Shown: positions 31,636 through 44,426, numbered from the stretch's first letter. The stretch is 64,000 nt of DNA from Linanthus parryae (GCA_023055425.1 JALGPY010000005.1:9573501-9637500); one strand, 5' to 3'. The notes: generated by a model not told the origin, from the letters alone. Numbers and translations are program-made.

Positions 31636-34299
31636 AGATGTTAAGCTATAGCTGTGGGGCTGTCCAGACATTCTTATGCATTAGCAATCACATGCTTAAA
31701 TAATATGATCCTGAAATGTCTTTATGATGTTTACATTAGATTTAAAAATATGAAGCGCGAGACAGGAAGGATGCATGTATAGTGTCATTAGTATTTAAGA
31801 ACAATTTCTTCCAATTTCCCTTTTTTACTTGTATCTATCCTGATGAATGAGGTAACTTCTAACTAACCTCAGGAGTTAAGGAACTGATTAGTGATTTAGT
31901 GGTGCATGACATCTACATGGTTGGCATTCTCTTCATGTAGGGGAAAGATGTGTGATCATTCGGACATCCATATAAACAAAGTTATAAGTTTAGGGGACCA
32001 CAATTTGTGAACTTTGCACTCTTTCCTTTCGTAAATTGTAACTGGAGGGGCAAATGAGGAATATAGATGATAATTGGACTGACCTAATTTTAAACATATT
32101 GATCTGGTGAAAGATTTTGACTAGCATCTCCCAAGTTGCTAATATCACAATTTTACCTCCATTTTACATTGATGAAGGCCAGGAGACCTGGGTTCAGGCC
32201 CCATATCCACAAGGACCACAACTGACTTACAGTGACCATCAATCCTATTGTTCTAGACACTCAACTCAGGCCATCAAGGCTTGAAATTATCAACATCTGT
32301 AAAATTCGTTAAATGGGGTTGACTTTGATCATCAGGTCAATGAAGCATGTCTAATATATCTATTACAAAGGCAATGGTTGATTAGGTTTTTTAAAGTAAA
32401 TTAGACAGCACAACTGATCATGCTAACACAACCCTAAGACAATCTAGATTTGTAACCTTACTGCACATAGATGTCAGCCAAGACTCTAATATGATAGCAG
32501 TCATTCTGTACATAGTAAAATATAAATGTTTGAGATGAATACCTCAAGGGTCAACATACAACAACACTCTCTTTTACAACAGACCTTACTATAACCCTGT
32601 CACAAGAAAATATTTATCCTGCATTAGATCCTAAAAATAAAAGTGTATGAAGAAAGAATAAGCTCTTGGAAGATGTTTGTAAAAATGTGTAGGCGCTTTG
32701 GCCAAAAGGAATCTATTGCAATCTCATTAACCATGGTAGGATTCTTGAACTGATCTCATCCAGTAACTCGATAAACCGTCTATGTACAAACAAAAGCCAG
32801 TGATATATCAACCATGGTAGAGAAGGATTAATTCAAAACTACAAATTTTGATTCAACCTCTTGGATTGGAAAGTGCTTTTTAGACTTAAAGTCGCCAACT
32901 ACAACAACATGGTCCTTTAAAGCCTGACTGCAATTTGATATACTAAAAGTATAATAGTGCATTGCTTTTGAACAATTTGTTGGCTATTTAACTTTAATGG
33001 TATTATAAAAGTCAATCACCAAAGGCAATGCCGCAATGCTACTTCAACGTTTTCCGTTCACAATTTTATCAGCAAGGGGATAAGAGGGTCAATTGTGATC
33101 AATCACCAAAGGCAATGCCGCAATGCTACTTCAACGTTTTCCGTTCGTAACCACCACCTCCCACAGTGAAACCCCAGATACCGAACCCACAATTAAACCC
33201 AGAACACGAATTACAACCACCTAAAGCCAGTAACCCATTACAAAAATGATTTTATAAGTTTTAGTATTTACGTTAATTCAAGTGGGGGATCTATGGAAGA
33301 GGGTCAATTGTGATCAATTGGGATTTAGACTGTGTGGTTTGGAGATATGATGAAAAGAAGGGACAATTTTGGAAACCGAACTCGATGGCCACAAGAGAAC
33401 TGTGGCCAAAAATGTTTCAACCACGGTAATTTAACTCCCGTGCTAAATAATAATAACTAAATTGCCACAGCCATCTATCATTCTATCCCGAGGCTAAAAG
33501 TTTCCTGGCCACATTTAATTGAATTAAACATGGCTATTATGAAATACATCAACCGCGTTTAATTCCAGCGGCTGATAATCCTTTTAGCCACTGTTATTAC
33601 ATGTGACGAATTTTAGTGTGGCCAAATGCCATATTACTGGTAGTTATTTGAACTCACAAACTCAATAGGAGCAGCAGTTCAAAAGAGAATGATTCAGAAA
33701 GTATCAACTTCATTCTAAAACTAAGGCTACTGAATCTGTAGAAACCCTATAGTTCATCACTAGAACCAGACCCAGACCCAGAACATACTTACATCTCAAA
33801 ACCACCTGCCAACACTCACCCTTCTCTCCCATTACTACAATCTCATAGGCGATCCACCAGAGAAGATCTATCAATCAACTCAGAGAGAGAGAGAGAGAGA
33901 GAGAGATTCGGACAATTGGGACGGGGAGTACATTAGGTATTTTGCGGTAAAATTTGCTCCCTCACTATTGGGAGACACCTTAGGATAGAACATCAGTATA
34001 GTCTAGTTGCCAAGATCCTAATAGTGTCTGATCCATTTCAAAGAAAATTCTCCAAGTAGCTATTCTCCTATTTACGTGCATATATTCCAGGAAAACAGCA
34101 GTAAGAAGAAGAAAATTTATTTACTCTCATCTTTTAATAATATCATTTCAATTCAAAGCAGCATCTTCCATACGGAGGAATATAGGTCATATTACATCCA
34201 CAAAATTTTATTACAGAATGGCTAGGACTTCGGTGACAACATGAGCATTTGACCTGACAAGGAGAACTTGGTAAACATACCTTCAAATTGCCACAAATT
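31636..34299. other. Intergenic DNA with small repeats
   Basis: No gene is recognised. Contents include an exact direct repeat of about 48 bp (about 33012-33060 and 33100-33147) and a (GA)n tract at about 33884. A region at 33400-33640 has repeated ggcca/ccac words reminiscent of CACTA element interiors (weak). One copy of a local duplication lies at 33965-34157. Confidence 0.4.
33965..34157. repeat. Segmental duplication, copy 1
   Basis: This aligns with 35769-35964 in the same orientation. Shared words include gtgcatatattccag, gaagaaaat.ctccaagta and atcatttcaattcaaa. The copies are about 1.8 kb apart and well diverged. What the parent sequence was is unclear. Confidence 0.7.
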
Positions 34300-34307
34300 G
34301 TCTGCAT

Positions 34308-34932
34308 CTAAGAAGCACGGATACGGATACGGGTGTCAGATACGATACGGGAACGGACACGGAATACGTCATTTTCTAAAAAGTTGAGGATACGACACGG
34401 TAGGATACGTCAACATATACATTTGAACTTTTATACCAATAGATGGTAAAGTCTGGTTCAACTTCTTTAATATATTTATAGCTTAATTATCACGGAAAGT
34501 CATAGATTAAGTATAAAAATGAGAAGAGAGGAATAGATTACGTGGGTTCGAGTTGGATGAGTTGTGCCTGGAACACCCGGAAAGTTACCGCATGTGAGAA
34601 CTTGAAACCTCGCTTGAACTTGTCGTTCAAAAGGGCAGCCTTTTCATACATCGAGCCCTCAATTAAACATATAAATTATATCACTGCAGCTTAGTTATAT
34701 TTTAAACCAATGAAATGTTTCCTATAACAATGAGTGTGAAAGTCTAATAAATTTCTCTAATTAAGTGTCCATAAGGTGTCCCCCAAGTGTCCGATCGACC
34801 AAATTCTCTAAATTATATGGACACGCCAGCTGGAGTGTCCAACACGTATTTTGGAGTGTCGTACGAGTGTCCCAGTGTCCCAAGTATCCGACACGGATAC
34901 GACCCCTGTTTTGGAGTATCCGTGCTTCCTAG
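34308..34932. mobile_element. Complete non-autonomous hAT element, gatacgg family
   Basis: The element is 625 bp with an exact 8-bp duplication gtctgcat (34300-34307 and 34933-34940). The ends ctaagaagcacggatac and gtatccgtgcttcctag are inverted repeats. Both subterminal regions are crowded with gatacg, gacacgg, gtatccg and gtgtcc words. The central part is AT-rich with no coding region. Confidence 0.9.
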
Positions 34933-35039
34933 GTCTGCATCAGTGCTGAATTGAGAGTTGTGTTCACGAATATCCAGTGATTCAGGAAGAAAGCCAGCAT
35001 ACATGATAGAAGCTTTACAACCTGGCAATTAGAGGAAAC

Positions 35040-35480
35040 AAACAAGTCAGCTTGGCAATATTACACTTATTTAAAGGCTTCAACTGTGAACATTACCGCC
35101 ACCTTTATGAGCCACCTTGTCCTCAAGGTGGCGGTGAGGTGTAAATCCGAACAGCTGGTGGAATCTGGTGACTATGACTAAAATCGTTGTGTGTAGTTGG
35201 TACCTTTCTTTAGCCTCAGGAAACTTGCTCCGGAACTTCCTCTCATAATTGACATGATCCTCCTCTAGTATCAACCAGAAAAAGTCGCCTGCTCTTTCTC
35301 GCATTGTCCAGTTCTACATTTGCTCCATGTGTGGCCTTTGATCTCTTGGTCTGGCGGGCTCCATTGAGTCCATGTCCCGCGTTTTGCCTCACCAAAGACA
35401 GGATTAGCCTAGCAAGCCTATCCCAGACCCAACAAGCCAGAAATCAAACATGCCCCCATGCTCTAATCTTACTAATCCAT
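35040..35480 (-). pseudogene. Possible retroelement relic, minus strand
   Basis: A minus-strand frame (35304 to 35080) ends HRHLEDKVAHKGGGNVHS. The LEDKV and GGGN words resemble the end of Ty3-type polyproteins, where such a phrase precedes the 3' UTR. No other domain is readable, so I hold this loosely. Confidence 0.25.
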
Positions 35481-35507
35481 CAAGACTGACCACGCATGGG
35501 CGGACCT

Positions 35508-35725
35508 ATGTTGAGGATAGTGGGGGCTATAGCCGCGACTCAATTTTCATTTTTTTAATTTTACCCCTAATTTTCATATAAATCATGATTTAGCCCACAA
35601 ACATTTCAAATTAATCACTATTATTTCTATAATTTATAGTTTAACCCCCACTAACTCATCTATTTTTGCCTTAATTCAACTTTTAGCCCCCACTCCAACA
35701 TATTCCTGGATCAGCCCCTGAATCG
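35508..35725. mobile_element. Small MITE of the gggcgga family, second copy
   Basis: The left end gcatgggcggaccta and right end ctggatcagcccctg, with repeated ttagcccc/tagccc words inside, resemble the copy at 12263-12474. Boundaries are approximate. Confidence 0.4.
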
Positions 35726-35768
35726 GGAAACAGTTTTTATAGGGGTTTGCTTCCTCTCTTTGTTAACA

Positions 35769-35964
35769 CAATTTAGGATTGAGAAACGTCTAAGATGCAA
35801 CATCAGCGTAATATAGTTTCCAAACTGGCAAAATCTCATTAGCGTCAAAGCCATTTTGAAGAAAATGCTCCAAGTAACTGTTTTCGTGCATATATTCCAG
35901 AAAAGCAGCTGCGAGAAGAAGAATTTTACTTCACCCCCAATCTTATAATCATTTCAATTCAAAT
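35769..35964. repeat. Segmental duplication, copy 2
   Basis: Homologous to 33965-34157, described there. The two copies bracket the hAT element at 34308. Confidence 0.7.
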
Positions 35965-37144
35965 ATTAGACATCTACACAAAATATGGGGGTTTCCAATT
36001 GATGGATGGACCCGCTAATGCAAATTGACCTGGGACTCCTAAGTATGGAACAGCTGTCAAGTATGCAGACCTTTCTTTAAAGCTTGAAGTTTCTAGGGAT
36101 TGATCTTAGTAGGCAGTAATGGATATTAGTGAAAGACAGTCTGAGCATAGTTGGTAAAAAATGGCAGCAAAACTTGGGGAGTAACAAAGAAAAATGTTGT
36201 TCCTGGCTAAATGTACATGAAAATGAACTGATGTAGATTAATCAATATTTGATCATACAAATCAAATTTTCAAGCAGCCACGGAACTAATTAGAACTAGA
36301 CTTTTACGGTAACATGTTTTACAAAAAATCCGGGTGAAAACAGATCAGGAAAATTGACAATCATTGCGAAGTTTCCCTGAACTAATGTCCAGAAAAGCAA
36401 GACTGGTCCGCATATGATTCTTATGTCACGAAATAATATGATTGTTGAAGTTCGGAATTCAGCTGAATGATATGTGGGAGGTTCTGCAAAAAGGAGAAAG
36501 TTTACATGAATGATATAGCTAAACACACAATTGCAACACATTCGACCAAAGCTGCACATACCGCTAGTTTTCCTGCAAAAGTAAGAGTAAAACAGTGGAA
36601 ATAATCAGCCAGGCATTGGTTATATATTCCACAGACTGGTGATTTTAAAGCTGTTAAAATGTCTTGCACAATCGATAATAGAGCTGAATAAAACAGCCAA
36701 ACAAATCCTTCGGTATGCTCAATTTTGTGAAAATTATGTCGGCAATTTAAGTAAAATGGGAATAGAGAAATGAATGTCGATTACAAGAAATAGCTACCAT
36801 TGTCAGAGCTTAATTTACAGCTTAGCATACCCTGTTTCTAACGCCTTAATTCCGTAGAGCAGTAGGATTAGCTGAACATCTCCATGCCAAGGATACCTCC
36901 TTCGAATTCACGGTGAAGGTTACAAGATTTGTCTAGTCCGTGTGAAAAGACTATCCTTCTGGCAAACTCTGCAGTTACTTCCCTATGAGCTTGTCGTAGG
37001 CATATAACTCCGACCCAACAAAGCCCAAACATCGACCACCAACATTTCACTGTAAGCAAACCAATTCCAGATTATTATTATTATTATTATTATTAGATCT
37101 GAAGTATCGATGAAAATTATTCTAAAAACTTTATGCAAAAAAGC
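35965..37144. other. Intergenic DNA, possible short exons on the minus strand
   Basis: Minus-strand frames at 36559-36296 and 37059-36868 give 87 and 63 codons, and the first contains a plausible tttttgcag acceptor. Neither protein is recognisable, so I do not call a gene. A (TTA)n run lies at about 37074-37096. Confidence 0.35.
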
Positions 37145-37440
37145 ACGACCTACTGGCTAGCAAGTTCTGGTGGGGAGGGTCAATTACACGAAAAAGAAAA
37201 GCTGAATTGGCTGGGTTAGAATGAAGTGTCAAAGCCAAAGCAGATGGGTGGAATAAGTTTCAAGGACCTCCAAGCTTTCAATCTAGCTCTTTTAGCACAC
37301 TGGGGTGGAGAATCATGAGTATCAAGCAGGTGTTGAGTTCCATAATCCTGAAAAGCATTTACTTCCCAATTGCCAACTACATATAATGTACGATTGGAAG
37401 CAACGATCTTGGTCTTGGAGAAGTATAATAGCACGAAGGG
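37145..37440 (+). pseudogene. Degenerate LINE fragment after the RT domain
   Basis: It reads KFWWGG and then, in shifting frames, a sequence equivalent to GGISFKDLQAFNLALLA and LKSIYFP. The intact LINE at 44.8-51.1 kb has FWWGG, GGIGFRDFHKFNLALLAKRG and LKSIYFP at the same relative positions. Several frameshifts break it. Confidence 0.7.
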
Positions 37441-38459
37441 CTATTTCCCAAAAAAAGAAATTAGTTGATGTGTGGACACCGTGAAAGCATAAATTCATTT
37501 AAGGACATCTGGGATCCTTCATTGCCACATAACCCATCTATGACCTCTCAAATGGGTAAATGAATACAAGGCTAGCAAACTTTATCCACCTAATTACATG
37601 ATCTTGCAAAGTTTCAAATAACAGAGATAAATGTGAAAGTGTCAAAACTTAACCGTAGGAACGGTAATCTCTGGTCAATGGAAAGCAGTTACAACTGGCA
37701 TCTTCTACGACCTTAGTATGCAAAAAAGCATGCCTCCAGTGTCATCACTCTAATTGTTATTATTACCCCTTAGTAACAGCCACTTAATTGATGACACTAA
37801 AAGGGCTACTACCGGAAACCAGTTAACCAAACACTTGCTCTCATGCTTATTATATAAATAAAATTCTAACACAACTGCTCAATCTCTCCATACACATAGC
37901 ATACTTGCATAAAGCTCAAAACTTTAACACCTCCAACTAAAAACACTTGAGGAACTAGAACAACACAAAGGTTTCCTCAATTCTTCTTCTATCCATTACC
38001 TCAAGTTCATTCATTCCTTAAATCCCTAAGTGACTCCCCACTCCCGCCAATAATAAGTACATTTAAATGATAACTAGTTATAATGAACCAATAAGATGTC
38101 AACTTAAAACCTGTGTAGTGTACAGTCAAAATTGGGAAAGCTCTCTGATAAAACAACAAAATTTGACAGTGAATTGGTCATTTAGCGATCTGGAGATGGG
38201 GGAGTTAGTATTATTACCTCTTGTGCTTTAAAGAGATGACGGAATGGCTCCAAGTCGGCCCCTTTCGCATGAGAGAGTCTCTACCACCCAATAGAACCCC
38301 AACCTTAGCAGGCCTGAACCAAACCCTTAACCGAAGGCAGTTCAAGGGACATAACAGTAACTTTGACACGAATGCCTTTCGTGTAGGGGGCACAAGAGTA
38401 AATTTACCTCTGCGACAGAGACGCGGTCGGTTGCCCTAGTTGTGCGGCGCTTGTATAGT

Positions 38460-38490
<31 letters not shown>

Positions 38491-38547
38491 CTGCTAGTAT
38501 CGATCTCGAGGAGAAAAAAAAAAAAGAAAGAATTTTAGGTAGCAGCG
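37441..38547. promoter_or_regulatory. Upstream region of gene D
   Basis: A TATA-like tatataaataaa at about 37851 lies 700 bp before the gene D ATG. A (GA)n run follows at about 38470-38490, 60-80 bp before the ATG, probably in the leader. The actual start site is not determined. No coding region is supported here. Confidence 0.4.
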
Positions 38548-40134
38548 ATGATGCTGTGTCCTTCGATGCCGTTACCGGAGCCTCATTGGGAACCGGAGGA
38601 GATCCGCTCGAACCCGGAGGCTCTTCGGTTGATGAAACAGAAATTACAGTCACAGACTCCGCCTCCGCCGCCGCCTAGTCGGTTATCCTTCCCACCCCCG
38701 GAAGCTGCGGAGATAGTAATGCGCAGGCTCGTCCCGTCGGATGATTTAGATGAAATGCTGGGTACGGGGTATTTTCCTTCCCCCAAAGCGTTGGCCGAGG
38801 AAGTCATGAACCTGTTCGGCTTGAATATACAACCGCGTCTGGCGGTTCTGCTCTGGGAGCGTCATCAGTTCTATTCTTCTTCTGCTGCTGAGTTGGTGGT
38901 GGACGATGATCTGAAGCTCAAGGGAACCTTGTATTTGTCGGTGTTGCACCCGGATCGCTATTCTCAGTCTATCTATGCAGTTGACTTGGCCCAAATCAAG
39001 CCCACGCCAGTTGACCCCACTGAGATTGACGCCACTTTTCGATCTACAATGGTAAGCCGCTCTGTTATTGAAGCTTTACCTGTTATTGACTTCTCTGGCG
39101 ACGATAGGTTCCCTTCCAAGATGTCGTGTGTCAACCTGAATTCCAGGTTATACTTCATCGGCGGCACTAAATTCTACGATGATGGCAGTGGCAGTGAAGA
39201 ATCTGGCTCCGATGATGATGATGATGGCAGTGAAGAATCTTGCAATGTCTACTGCATAGACGTTGCCACAATATCAGAATATCGTCAGAATGGTACAGAG
39301 GATTTGCTGCTTGACAGGATTCAAGTGCTCAAACCCATGAATCGGCCCAAGCCTAACAAGTACATCTTTGTTGCAAAGGATAAGATCTACGTTATTTCGT
39401 CAGCTGCTCCCTCGATGAGATTGCACAGGTTCGAGGTTTATGATCCATTGACCAATGTTTGGACATATCTTCCTGACCCCCCCTTCCTTTGTGAGGTGAA
39501 TTCCGATGTTGTCTTCAATGACAAGAAAGTCATCCTGGGAACCTTCCAGGACGGTTTCTACTGTTTTGATCTCGAAGCAAAATGTTGGATCCTCGGCTAT
39601 TCTCGCATCCTCTATCCCATTCTTAATTCTGTTACACCCCTCTCACACCCCATTAAGCTTGGAGATGTTATCTACTGGGATTCAGAGGGGAACGATGTTG
39701 CCTGCTTTGGACCCGTTCCCGCCCCCAACTCGGAGGTAACTGAGTGTGATATGAAGACACTGTTCAAAGATAGTGGAACCTATTCCAAGCAGCTTAGGTG
39801 GGATATCCGCACATTTTCCCCTGAATGTAAAGGGGCCACCTCCCTCCAGTATTTGGGCGACGACACCTTTATCTATGTCATGTCTGGACTGAGAAGGAAT
39901 CCTTACGACCCCTCCGTGGAAGAAGATACCGAGGAGGATGGTGAACTTAAGGAAGCTTGTGACGTCCGAGTGGTTGTCTTCAAGGTTCCTGGAGACTCCA
40001 GTGACTCGAGTGGCAGCGACGGCGAGGAGCAGCAGCAGCAGCGCAAGTTTACTCCTCAAGTTATGCATGTTGTGGAACTAACCTGCAAAAGCCGGGAGGG
40101 ATTCGGTCGCATGACAGACTGTTTCACAATCTAG
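38548..40134 (+). CDS. Gene D: intronless kelch-like beta-propeller protein
   Basis: The frame encodes 528 residues from an ATG-ATG pair. It is collinear with gene C over its whole length. The N-terminus is PHWEPEEIRSNPEA, then a proline-rich PPPPPPSRLSFPPPEAAEI. Blade motifs include SRLYFIGG, FEVYDPLTNVWTYLPDPPF and GFYCFDLEAKCWILGY. The tail is QQQQRKFTPQVMHVVELTCKSREGF. It has an acidic insertion (SGSEESGSDDDDDGSEES, about residues 213-230) absent from gene C and lacks a short segment around the third blade. Both copies retain an open frame over 1.6 kb, which argues that both are under selection. Partner and pathway are unknown; no F-box is seen. Confidence 0.87.
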   Translation: MMLCPSMPLPEPHWEPEEIRSNPEALRLMKQKLQSQTPPPPPPSRLSFPPPEAAEIVMRRLVPSDDLDEMLGTGYFPSPKALAEEVMNLFGLNIQPRLAVLLWERHQFYSSSAAELVVDDDLKLKGTLYLSVLHPDRYSQSIYAVDLAQIKPTPVDPTEIDATFRSTMVSRSVIEALPVIDFSGDDRFPSKMSCVNLNSRLYFIGGTKFYDDGSGSEESGSDDDDDGSEESCNVYCIDVATISEYRQNGTEDLLLDRIQVLKPMNRPKPNKYIFVAKDKIYVISSAAPSMRLHRFEVYDPLTNVWTYLPDPPFLCEVNSDVVFNDKKVILGTFQDGFYCFDLEAKCWILGYSRILYPILNSVTPLSHPIKLGDVIYWDSEGNDVACFGPVPAPNSEVTECDMKTLFKDSGTYSKQLRWDIRTFSPECKGATSLQYLGDDTFIYVMSGLRRNPYDPSVEEDTEEDGELKEACDVRVVVFKVPGDSSDSSGSDGEEQQQQRKFTPQVMHVVELTCKSREGFGRMTDCFTI

Positions 40135-43100
40135 TAAGTTCCTTTTTAAAACAACCATACTTTTTTACCGTACTAGTAGAGACGCACATGTGTTGCACCT
40201 TATGTGGAAAAGTTGGCTTATTTTCATTCAATCTCAATCTTCACAATTGGAAAAATATATAGGAGCACCATCCGGTCTTACCCTACATAGAGCAACAAAG
40301 AGAACACAAATGACGATAAAAATGTTACTGAAATAACAATACTATTATGACCATACTTACTTGTAAGGGTTACCTCGTTAAGCCTCGGGTGTATTCAATT
40401 TATGTGTTTAATCATTAATGGAATTAATATGTTTCAATGTATGTATAGGCTCCATAGGGCTCTCAATCTATGATCTCTTAGAAACTAATTTGTTCTTTAA
40501 TGATAAGTTGGTATGTGATGGCTATCATAACAAGATTTGTCAACTTCAATCCTCTCTCTGTTATTGCTATGCTCACCGGTGTATGCTTAAGAGTGAATGG
40601 CGACCGACCCAAATGAGATCGACAAGATAAATTAGTTGCTCAGGTAATTATCAAATCAAAGAACCCAGAGTATAGCATGATGAGTTGATGACCCTGCAAA
40701 TCTGTAGATTAGCCTGTTCAGTTTAAGAAACTCCATCTAGTTTTGCCTTTGCTACGCTGTATATTCCTTTCCAAGCAATATAACTGTTGAAGGGATTACG
40801 ATGACCACCGTACATGGGGAGGCCCTCAAACAGACATTTATACTTGTAGGCTTTTCTCTTGACATGAGGGACCAATATGTCCTCTTCGTGTGAATCCTAG
40901 TTTAGTATAAGTTGTATGCCACAGGAGATCATCATCCAATAGATTTTTCCACAGCTAAAATGAAAAGAGGGCTAAAAGATGCGCAGACATAAAAAAATTA
41001 CCTCCTAACCATAAGAAGAAGACTCCATGTCAATCTACCTGAGCAGGCGGTCTACTTTATTTAGTGACATCTCCACTTCTTGAACTTGCAAGTATAACAG
41101 TCAACCAAAGGATACACGTTGCTAAAGTCTTGTGATGCTGGGAAGTGAGAACTATCCAGAGGAAAAAAAAATTGTATTGTGGTATATCCAATGAAATCTG
41201 GATTCAGAGATCTTTTCCGGTTTTTGGACAGAAGTTGTTGCATGTCATTTATATGGCATTGTGAGTCGTGCGCTTCGGTATTATGAGCATTGTTTAAAAC
41301 CATATCTGAGGTATTATTATGTACGACTCTTCTCAGTGTCTGATAGCTAATTCAAATAAAGAACATCTCTCTCCATTCACCAAATTTACCTTTCAAGTTC
41401 CCAGGAGCTACATACTTCATTCTGTCAGTCCATTGTACTCTCTAAGCTATTACAATGGACGTATTATTGGCTAAATTCAACATGGACCGCTTTCGAACTT
41501 CTCTAAGTATTGGATTTAGCAGTCACAGTATCACCTTCCTATTTGATTTTGGAATTGTGTACCCTTGCCATCTCCAATACTTACTATTATGGTATGAGCT
41601 CACTCATATTTTACTTCCAAAGAAATTAACTTGGAAACTGTAATCCTATATTCACGAGAGACTGCCATACTACAGTAGGATTTGAGGACAAAGATGGTTA
41701 AGCTGAGATTACTTTGTACAACCTTGGTTTGTTTTGTTTGAAGCTAGTCCTACTAGAGAAACAGCCAAAAGTAGCTATCTTAAACTCCTTTTTTGTATCA
41801 AGAAAAAACATGTCATCGATGTTGACATTCTCTCTATTGCGAGCTTGCAAGTCTTATATAGAGTAGCTGGTAATAACTCCCACAGTTTAAGAGGTGGAAA
41901 GTTGAGGGGTCTGCGGAGAACAAATCATAGTTTTGTCTAATGTTTCCTGCTGCAGACTTGTGTGTTCAAGCAGCTCGAGTTATATCAAATGGTAGTATCT
42001 AAAGGAAATCAATGTTGGAATGCTAGAGTAATTACAGCGGGCCATGAGCCTACAACTTTATGTTATTTTGGAATTTAGTAAAGGTTCGTCTTATAAAAAA
42101 CTTGGGAACTCATTTTGAATATTGACTCTTCTAAAGAGTAAAGAAGAGGCAAAGTCACATCCTTGCGCATCTAGTACTAGTCTCATCAACAATCATATCA
42201 TATATAAGCATGCCAAAGGTCCTCCACACACATATATAATGACAGGGAGGAATTGCAGTAAGCCATAAGTCAGTGTTGGTACTTGTTATGAAATGGCTAA
42301 TTGTACAGAAAGATCACGTTCCCTAAAAGGATGCCATGAAGGCCTGCTTTTAGCCATTGTTGTTGATATCACCGCCAATCGCTCACGGATGATTGTGCAG
42401 GGTTTTCTTGTGGCTCGTCTGGGTAAGGAATAAGAAGAGGGGATAAGGTCGGCGTTTGGGTTGGGGATATGAAACATGTATAACATATTCCCCTTATTTA
42501 TCTCATCAACTTTTGCCTTAAATGTTTGTATCAGCAAGGATATTAGCTTGAGGGATATGGTTGGTGTTAAATGGCTTTATTGGCACATAAAGATGTCCAG
42601 CATTATTGGTTAATACATTGTTTCAGGAGAGAGGGATGCAGTCAAACATCAACATTAATAACCAACTGATGAAAATCCAGTTTCTGTAATGAGAACTGGT
42701 CCCCTAAACAAGGTATGAAGTAAAGAATTTATGCAGAAATTTAGTTCACACTGTTGAAGTGTTCCGAGCTCTCATTTGTTATTAACGTTGAACCGTCATT
42801 GACTGTGGATCTTTTCAGTTCAAAGTGATATTCTTTTCTTCTTTCTTTAGTAGGCAGGATTTCGTTCCCTTGCTCTTTCTAAAATAATAGCTTTTGTAGG
42901 CGAGGCGACCTTAGCTGCAGTTTGTGCTCAGCAACTGCTGCCTAATTTCTTGTTGAGCTGCACAGCTCAAGTTTAGACGAAATTGAGCCACTGGGGTACC
43001 AACCTATGGTCTAGTTCATGGTTGCATTTGTATGTTCACTAGTGAAAGTAGTTCTGAGTGAAGTAGTAAGCGCATTCAATTTTATCTTTTATTCAGTGAC

Positions 43101-44164
43101 GGGCTCAAGTGGACGTCTGTTGCCCCTTTCGGTTCACCTTGGAATGTCATCTCCTGTAGGAAAGTTCATTTTTTGTACGAGACCTCTAGAAAAGTTGCTT
43201 TGTTAGCTGCTCCCTTTTTTAAATTACTTTTTAATTCTTATTTCGTTTTTGTAACCATGCTTTTTTTGTAATAGTTGCTTTATTGAGCTGCATCGTAACG
43301 TATGATTTATGAAATGCAGACTCGCCGTGTTCATCATGGATGCTGAAGTAATCAGGATTCTGCATCTGTTGTATTTATTAGTGGTAGAAGGATTGCCAGT
43401 CTGCTATGCCATTGGTGGAGCTCAGTAGGTGGAGGTGTGGGTACTTTTAAGTTATTATTGTCCAGCTGTGTAGGACTTGAAAATATGGTACTTTTGCTTC
43501 TGTTAATCTGTGGTTGTTCTCTTCCCTGACATTGGGCTATCCTAAAAACATGTTCCTGAGGCGCACATGCTCTTTGAACTTGTGTTGGACTTGGAAGTTT
43601 TATGGTAGTAGGAGTGAGTAGTACTTTTATGATATATTTATGTAATTTTATGTTCTGTTCAGGTGATGTCTGGTATAGCCGATGTCTCTCTGCTAGTATC
43701 CCTACATGGTTATTGAATTCTTTTGCATTGCATGGTCAATACTGAAGTGTGTTGAGAACCCTGGTCTTCTGGGGTACATGATTGCCATGCAAGTTTCTAA
43801 TTGCTGTGCTAATGTTCAAATCAGTCCCGTCCTAGGAACACGAGAGAGAACCTTCAGAAACTTTCTTGGTAACCTACAGTAACTTTAGAGCTAGAAGAAA
43901 TCACGCCTTGAACGAACAGTAGGAAAGTCGGAAAGGTCACCTAAGGAAGGAAGGTTAGGCAGAGCCTTGGTTAACCTGGATTGGCATCCCACCCTTAGTA
44001 ACTCATATCATATATATAATCTGCCTATTTGTGGATCGCATCAGGGAAACCAAAAGCCACCAAATAAAAGATCCCGCGTCTTTAAATATGGATTGGTTGT
44101 AGTATGCATTTATTCATTCTGTTTTTGGATGAATTTGATATTTTTTGAAAATAAGACGAGTTTT
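40135..44164. other. Gene D 3' flank and unassigned DNA
   Basis: About 4 kb without a frame above 100 codons, a recognised domain or clear transposon ends. The proximal part should carry the 3' UTR of gene D. Scattered gcag and gtatg words would allow introns of a non-coding transcript, but none can be shown. Confidence 0.4.
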
Positions 44165-44390
44165 CATTAAATCGCGGGTGCTGTACCCGTGTCAAAGACA
44201 TCTGGGTTCTCCCCCCAGTTGGGATTACAACCTATCCATATCTTTGTACCATCTAAACCTCGGCCTAACTGAGCTCCTTTATGGGCAAACATATTTTCTT
44301 TTCTAGAACACCAATCGATCCTAACCTGTTGGAAGGTCTTAATCAACCATTTGCAATCTTCTATAACTAGGCCAAACAGAGAGAATTTGA
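44165..44390 (-). pseudogene. LINE RNase H fragment, minus strand
   Basis: Translated on the minus strand, it reads IEDCKWLIKTFQQ, then IDWCSRKENMFAHKGAQLG. This is the C-terminal RNase H part of a plant LINE, with frameshifts. It lies just left of the intact LINE but is a different, older copy. Confidence 0.55.
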
Positions 44391-44426
44391 TATTTATTAT
44401 AAGGGTAACCCGCAGTTACACATACA

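Noticed and set aside
33400..33640. A CACTA transposon
   Set aside because: Repeated ggcca/ccac words recall CACTA interiors, but I found no CACTA termini or 3-bp duplication.
36296..37059. A host gene on the minus strand with exons at 37059-36868 and 36559-36296
   Set aside because: One acceptor is plausible, but neither peptide is recognisable and no start-to-stop chain could be built.
40135..44164. Small frames (62-83 codons) as genes after gene D
   Set aside because: Lengths are at chance level and no domain, intron chain or conservation can be shown.
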